In this document: piece after piece, positions 7,569-12,460 of the stretch | Numbering within the stretch: position 1 is the stretch's first letter | Layout: every line of letters starts with the position of its first letter | Position numbers and translations under genes: made by a program | Notes under the pieces: generated by a model | Seen by the model: the letters and a program-made list of their open reading frames with translations, nothing else | What the model was told of the DNA's origin: nothing | Databases searched by the model: none | Source: Lobulomyces angularis | Taxonomy: Eukaryota; Chytridiomycota; Chytridiomycetes; Lobulomycetales; Lobulomycetaceae | Direction: 5' to 3' | NCBI GenBank assembly: GCA_027604685.1 | Contig: JADHYX010000529.1 | Coordinates: 1-12,460, forward strand | DNA: 12,460 nt

Positions 7569-10500
7569 ATGTATCTAGAAGAAATTATTTTAGATGGATT
7601 TAAATCGTAATTTATAAATTTATTAAGTTACTTAAGATTAACTTTATCTTTTAATTTAATTTTAAATTGTAGCTATGCTTCACGAACAACAATTTCACAA
7701 TGGGATCCTGAATTTAACGCAATAACTGGTTTAAACGGTAGTGGAAAGTCGAATATATTGGATGCTATTTGTTTTGCTTTAGGAATTTCTCAGATGCAAC
7801 CACTTCGTGCTGCAAACTTAAATGACTTGATTTATAAAAAAGGTCAAGCTGGTGTTCAAAGAGCCTCTGTTACCCTGGTATTCAACAACGAAAATAAAGA
7901 AAATGGACCGTTGGCATTTGAAGATCATCAGAAAATCTCTGTTACCAGACAGGTATGTGTTCAGTTTATTTTTAGTTGTATCCAAAAATTTCAAGGTTTT
8001 TGTAGGCATTCCTCCAAAAAACAAATATTATATAAATGCTGTTAATGCAACTCAAGCAAAAGTCGCTTCATTGTTCCAATCAGTTTCACTGGATGTAAAT
8101 CACCCTCACTTTTTAATAATGCAAGGAAAAATAACTAAAGTGCTAAATATGAAACCACCGGAAATTCTTGCAATGTAATACTTAACAGTATGTATTTTAA
8201 TTTTAATTTTTTTTTTTGCTTAGGGTTGAAGAGGCTGCTGGAACACGTTTATTTGAAGAAAAAAAATTAAAAGCAAAACTTCAGATGGAAAAAAAAGAAA
8301 TGACTTTAAAGGATACAACCGAGGTAAAGTTTTCCCGCATTAATCAATAATTTTAATTAAAAAAAATTTTTTTTTTATAGACACTGGAACAAGAAATTAT
8401 ACCTCGTTTAGACAAGCTAAGAGAGCAAAAGCGAGCTTTCATGGAGTTTAGAAAAATTAATTTAGAGCTTGACAGCTTGAAAAATTATATTATTGCTCAT
8501 GATTATTTTCATGGAAAAGTAAATTTAATTTCAGTTATAATATTTAAATTTGTTAAAAAAAAATTTTTTTCTTTTTTCGTTAGGAAAAAATAAAAAAATT
8601 TGAAAAATCTCAAGTAGCGAAAATGCAGGTAATCTTTGAAATGGCCGCAGAAATGGAAAACCTGCAAAATTTAATTATGAATTTAATGGAAAGTAAGGAA
8701 AAATTGGAAGAAGAAATGAAAAGCTCAGAATTCAAATTGATAGAGGAAGAATTAAGTTCAGCAACTAAGCACTTAAAATTAATTGAAACTCAAAGTGAAA
8801 ACAAGCTAAGTACTGTTCAAGAAGAAATAAAAAATAGAGAAAAATTAGAAGTTGGGTTACTGGAGGTAGCTTTTTTTAAGTCAATTAAGTTGTTAACAAT
8901 TTTTTGAAGTTTGTAAAAACCATTTCTGATTCTAGAGTTAAAAAAGAAAAGTTGAAAGCAGAATACAGTGAGAATTTGCAAGACAACGAAAAAAAGTCAC
9001 TCTATGTGAAAAAGCAAGAACAGTTACTTCAAACTTTAAAGACGGGAATTTCAGCTAATGAAGGTCACGAGAACGGTTACATGGATCAGTTAAAAGGTAA
9101 ATTAGAAATACATCTTTTTTTGGTAACCTTCTTTTTTATCATTTAGAGTCAAAAAAAGAATCTAGTAATTTTTTGGCTTTGTGCGAAAAATCAAAAATTA
9201 AAATGCAATTTTTAAAAAAAGAAATTAAGAATATTGAACCAAAAACAAAAAAAGCTATTTCTGAGAATAAAAAATTTTCCAGTGAATTAGAAAATTCAAG
9301 AAAACAAGTTGAACAATTAAAAGTATTCTTTTTTTTTTTGTTTTCCCATGGATTATTTAATATTTTCAATCTAGGTGGAGCTTGAAAAATTTCAGTGCGA
9401 CCCAGAAAAAGAAATTGAATTGCGGCGTGAAAAGTCTTTGCAACAGGAAGTGATATCTACACTTCAAGAAGTAAAAATTTTTTTATTTTAATTAAAAATT
9501 TTTCAGAAAATTGAAAATCTAGAAAGAGAAATATCACCTTTTCAATTTGCATACACCGATCCAACAGCTAACTTTGACAGAAATAAAGTAAAAGGAATAG
9601 TCGCTGAACTAGTTGAATTGGATAAAAACTCATTGGTCAATTGTACAGCCTTAGAGGTTTGCGCTGGAAGCAGATTATTTAATGTATATATATTGAGCTT
9701 TGTTGTTGTGAATATTAATAATTAATTGTTAATAACTAGGTTGTAGTTGAAAACGAAGTGGTTGGTTCGCAGCTGTTAGAAAATGGAAAGTTAAAGAAAA
9801 GATACACTATAATTCCGTTAAATAAAATTTCTGCCTTTAAAGCCAAGGCTGAAGTAAGTGGTAATCATGAAATTTTTTTAAATGTCATCATCTTCACAGG
9901 TTATAGCCACTGCAAAGGATATTGCCCCAGGGAAGGTGGAACTTGCCTTAACTTTAATAGGGTGTGATGAAGAAGTCAGTAAAGCTATGGAGTTTGTGTT
10001 TGGTGGAACATTTGTATGTAAAGGTAGGTCACTAATGCAAAACAACTGTTACACAAATAATTAATTGAAAACTCAGACGATGCCACCGCTAAAGCCGTGA
10101 CTTTCAATAAGAAGATCAAGTTGAAGTCAGTTACAGTAGATGGTGACATTTACGATCCCAGTGGTACATTATCTGGTGGTTCTGAAGTAACTTCCGGAGG
10201 CATACTACTAAAAATGAAAAATTTGAAAGAATCCCAATTAGAATTAAAAAAAAATTTATTTCAGCTAAAACAAACTAATGAAGAGATACAACAATATACA
10301 AAATACAGTGACTGTAAAGCAAAGTTTGATTTAAAATCTCATGAAAATTCTATATTAGAAAAAAAATTTGAAGAAAATGAAGCAAGCAAATTAATAAACA
10401 AGTTTGAGGAATTGAAAAAATCATTAAATGAGGAAGAGCTAAGTATTCAAGAAAATACTTTAAAACACGAAAAAGTAAAAAAATTTTTTTCCTCTTTTCT

Positions 10501-12290
10501 TTTTTTTTTATTATATCTAAAATATACATCCTATTTTTAAATCTTAATTTTTCTTTGACCAAAATTAGGAAATTGAAAACCAAAAAAATTTAGAATTAGA
10601 AATGAATGAATTAGCAAATCATAGAGACTCTAAGTTAAAATCGATTGAGGTATCAGCAAAAAACTCCACAAAACATTAATTTGCTTTTTTTTTTTTTACT
10701 TTTAGAAAGATCTTTTAGAAGCCAAAGCTGCTTTGGCAAAAGATGCACCAGCTGTAAAGTTAAAACAACAAGAAATCGATCTTGTTGAAGAAGAAATTAG
10801 TATAGATTATTACTAATTCTTTTTACATATTTTTTTTTTTGACCATTAGAGCAAAGCGAGGTAGATTTAATACAAATGCAGGAACAAATTAACAGCATTG
10901 ACATTCTGATTAAAACTTTGGAAAATGAATTGAAGGAAATAAACTTGAAATTTTCGGAAGCAAAGGTTAGAAGAAATTTTTGAAAAAAAAAAAAAAAACT
11001 AAACTATTTTAACTAAGAAACAAGTAGAAAAAGTGAACGCGAAATTGGAAAAAGAAAAAAAAAATTTAAAAAAGTTTGATTCAGAACTTAGAGAACAATC
11101 AAAGTTGATACAAGAAAAAAAAAATCAACTAAAGGATACTGAAATTCAAAGAGATAAACTAGTTCGAGACAAGAATCAAAGCGAAATAGAAAAAAAAGAT
11201 ATAGAGTCAAAGTTAAAAAAATTTTTGAAAGATTATCCATGGATTCAAGATGAAGAGAAGTATCGCATTTTTTTTTTGTATTTTTTAATTTTTTCTTCTT
11301 TATTTAGATTTTTTGGTGAAAGTGGTTCGAAATACGACTTTGCAAGTTCTAATATTCAAGATAAAGAAAAAAGAAAGAGTTCATTGGAAGAGCAAAGGCA
11401 CTCGATGAAAAAAAGTATTAAAACGGATGTAGAAAAGGATATTTCGAGGTAAAAAAATTATAATTTTTGCACTTTTTTTTTAAAATTTAAATTTTATTTT
11501 ACATACAGAGAAGAAAAAAGGGAGGCCGCATTAAAACAAAAAGTTACGTTAGTAAAAAAAGATAAAAAAAAAATCCAAGATACAATAGTCAATTTGGAAA
11601 ATGAAGCATCGGAGACTCTTATGGCAACATGGAAAAAAGTCAACGTGTAACTTTTTTTTTATCAAAAAAATAAATTTTAATAAAATCAAAAAAAACCAAA
11701 AACTCTTTAATTTAGTAACTTTGGAAATATTTTTGGAGACTTACTTTCAGGAAATACAGCAAAATTGGAACCACTAGAAGGACACGACATATCTAAGGGT
11801 TTGGAGGTAAAAGTTTGTTTAGGTGGAGTTTGGAAGCAAAGTTTAGCAGAACTGAGTGGAGGTCAAAGGTAAAAAAAAAAAAAATAAAAAATCTTTTTAT
11901 TTAAATTTATTTTTTTTTTTTAAAAAAAAAATGTTAAGATCCTTGATAGCACTTTCTTTAATAATGTCCTTACTTCAGTTTAAACCAGCACCTTTGTACA
12001 TATTGGATGAAATTGATGCAGCACTAGACCTGGACCACACACAAAACATTGGACAACTTTTTAAAAACAGGTTTAAAGGGGCACAGTTTATTGTTGTGTC
12101 ATTAAAAGAGGGAATGTTTAATAATGCTAACGTCTTGTTTAAGGCTAAGTTTAGGGATGGTTTATCCTATGTTGATGTAAAAAATTTATGCATGTTACCT
12201 TTTAATTTTTTTTTTTTTTTTTTTAATAATTTAATTAAAAAAAATTATATATTTATATTTTTTTCTGACAACAAAAAAAAAAAAAAATAA
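7569..12290 (+). CDS. SMC2: SMC2, condensin ATPase subunit
   Basis: Twenty-one exons join to 1201 residues (human is about 1197): 7569-7606, 7673-7952, 7996-8174, 8224-8323, 8381-8518, 8584-8865, 8910-9096, 9147-9322, 9375-9470, 9507-9683, 9740-9853, 9900-10023, 10077-10474, 10569-10649, 10706-10799, 10850-10965, 11018-11259, 11308-11448, 11509-11646, 11716-11868, 11939-12290. All introns are GT-AG with matching phases. The N-terminal ATPase half has Walker A GLNGSGKS (32-39) and the Q-loop [20 protein letters not shown] (Q149). Coiled-coil arms flank a hinge at about 503-672 ([32 protein letters not shown]). The C-terminal half has the signature LSGGQR (1080-1085), Walker B LYILDE (1104-1109) and [17 protein letters not shown]2 pairs with SMC4 in condensin to compact chromosomes. 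FKPAP and PSGTLSGG favour SMC2 over other SMCs. All ATPase motifs are intact. The final ~35 residues, after DGLSYVDVK, are low-complexity and uncertain. Confidence 0.96.
12196..12290 (+). repeat. T/A homopolymers at the SMC2 3' end
   Basis: A run of 19 T follows GTTACCTTTTAA, with an A run before the TAA at 12288-12290. In the current frame it codes six Phe, then a Asn/Ile/Phe/Lys-rich tail. Loss or gain of one T would move the frame to an early stop within a few codons. The true SMC2 C-terminus therefore depends on the exact length of the run. Confidence 0.6.
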
Positions 12291-12320
12291 TAAAGCAAAT
12301 AAAAAAAAATTTTCTGATTT

Positions 12321-12430
12321 TTATTTGTGATGAGTTAAAGACCAAACTTTTAGCATACAATCTTGTCCAGTTGAAGCAACAGTTTGATTATCTAACCACA
12401 CAACTCCTGTAACGCCTTCCAAATGTGCAC
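12321..12430 (-). CDS. last exon of a WD40-repeat protein, AIP1/WDR1-like (partial)
   Basis: After an acceptor TTTTAAAATAG ending at 12431 the - strand reads two bases of a split codon, then AHLEGVTGVVWLDNQTVAST and GQDCMLKVWSLTHHK to a TAA at 12323-12321. This is one complete C-terminal WD40 blade (H-x-G-V-T, WLD, S/TGQD, LKVWSL). AIP1/WDR1 proteins end in a similar last blade with a WLD or LLW strand and a [AQ]D..[IL]K.W motif close to the C-terminus, which makes AIP1, the cofilin-dependent actin disassembly factor, the best guess. Many WD40 proteins look alike over one blade, so the WD40 call is firm and AIP1 is tentative. The gene is convergent with SMC2; the stops are 30 bp apart, so the 3' UTRs probably overlap. 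The rest lies beyond the window. Confidence 0.75.
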
Positions 12431-12460
12431 CTATTTTAAAAAAAAAGGAAAAAAAAAATA

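Noticed and set aside
7818..8024. - strand ORF within SMC2
   Set aside because: It is antisense to the conserved SMC2 ATPase head exons and crosses an intron.
9139..9369. - strand ORF within SMC2
   Set aside because: It is antisense to a Lys/Glu-rich coiled-coil exon, which produces open Phe/Leu/Ser-rich frames in reverse.
10350..10583. - strand ORF within SMC2
   Set aside because: Same reason: a shadow of the coiled-coil arm and an adjacent T-rich intron.
1..12460. CRISPR array, tRNA, rRNA or prokaryotic operon features
   Set aside because: No regularly spaced repeats, no cloverleaf or conserved rRNA sequence was seen, and the split genes are clearly eukaryotic.

Overview
This window is eukaryotic nuclear DNA. 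It is very AT-rich, and genes are split by many short GT-AG introns (mostly 33-100 nt, the longest 196 nt) with T-rich acceptors. Intergenic spacers are short and genes lie on both strands. Reading frames joined across these introns give two full-length conserved proteins, SMC2 and a selenium-binding protein. The organism is not identified by the sequence. A compact, AT-rich, intron-rich genome plus a protein built from domains that resemble the core-binding domain of fungal/Crypton-type tyrosine recombinases suggests an early-diverging fungus or close relative, but this is inference.

Layout, left to right. (1) 1-278, + strand: the 3' end of an unidentified gene, probably with one intron. (2) 651-1056, - strand: a small lysine-rich protein, probably with a 25-nt intron, whose stop lies in a near-perfect 33-bp palindrome. 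(3) 1171-3206, - strand: a complete 11-exon gene for a 479-residue selenium-binding protein / methanethiol oxidase (SELENBP1 family). (4) 3335-3523, - strand: two possible orphan 3' exons. (5) 3614-6746, - strand: an 8-exon gene for an 888-residue protein with six tandem copies of an approximately 85-residue helical domain, a Ser-Pro-rich linker and an acidic tail, but no recombinase catalytic domain. (6) 6836-7016, - strand: a probable terminal coding exon of a small gene, next to three imperfect direct repeats. (7) 7569-12290, + strand: a complete 21-exon SMC2 gene, the condensin ATPase. (8) 12321-12430, - strand: the last exon of a WD40 protein resembling the C-terminus of AIP1/WDR1.

The genes do not form an operon or a shared pathway. 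SMC2 (chromosome condensation), the selenium-binding protein (sulfur metabolism) and the WD40 protein (possibly actin turnover) are unrelated housekeeping genes. The six-repeat protein is the novel element. Its domain family binds DNA in recombinases, so a multivalent DNA-binding or chromatin/transcription role is plausible but not shown by the sequence.
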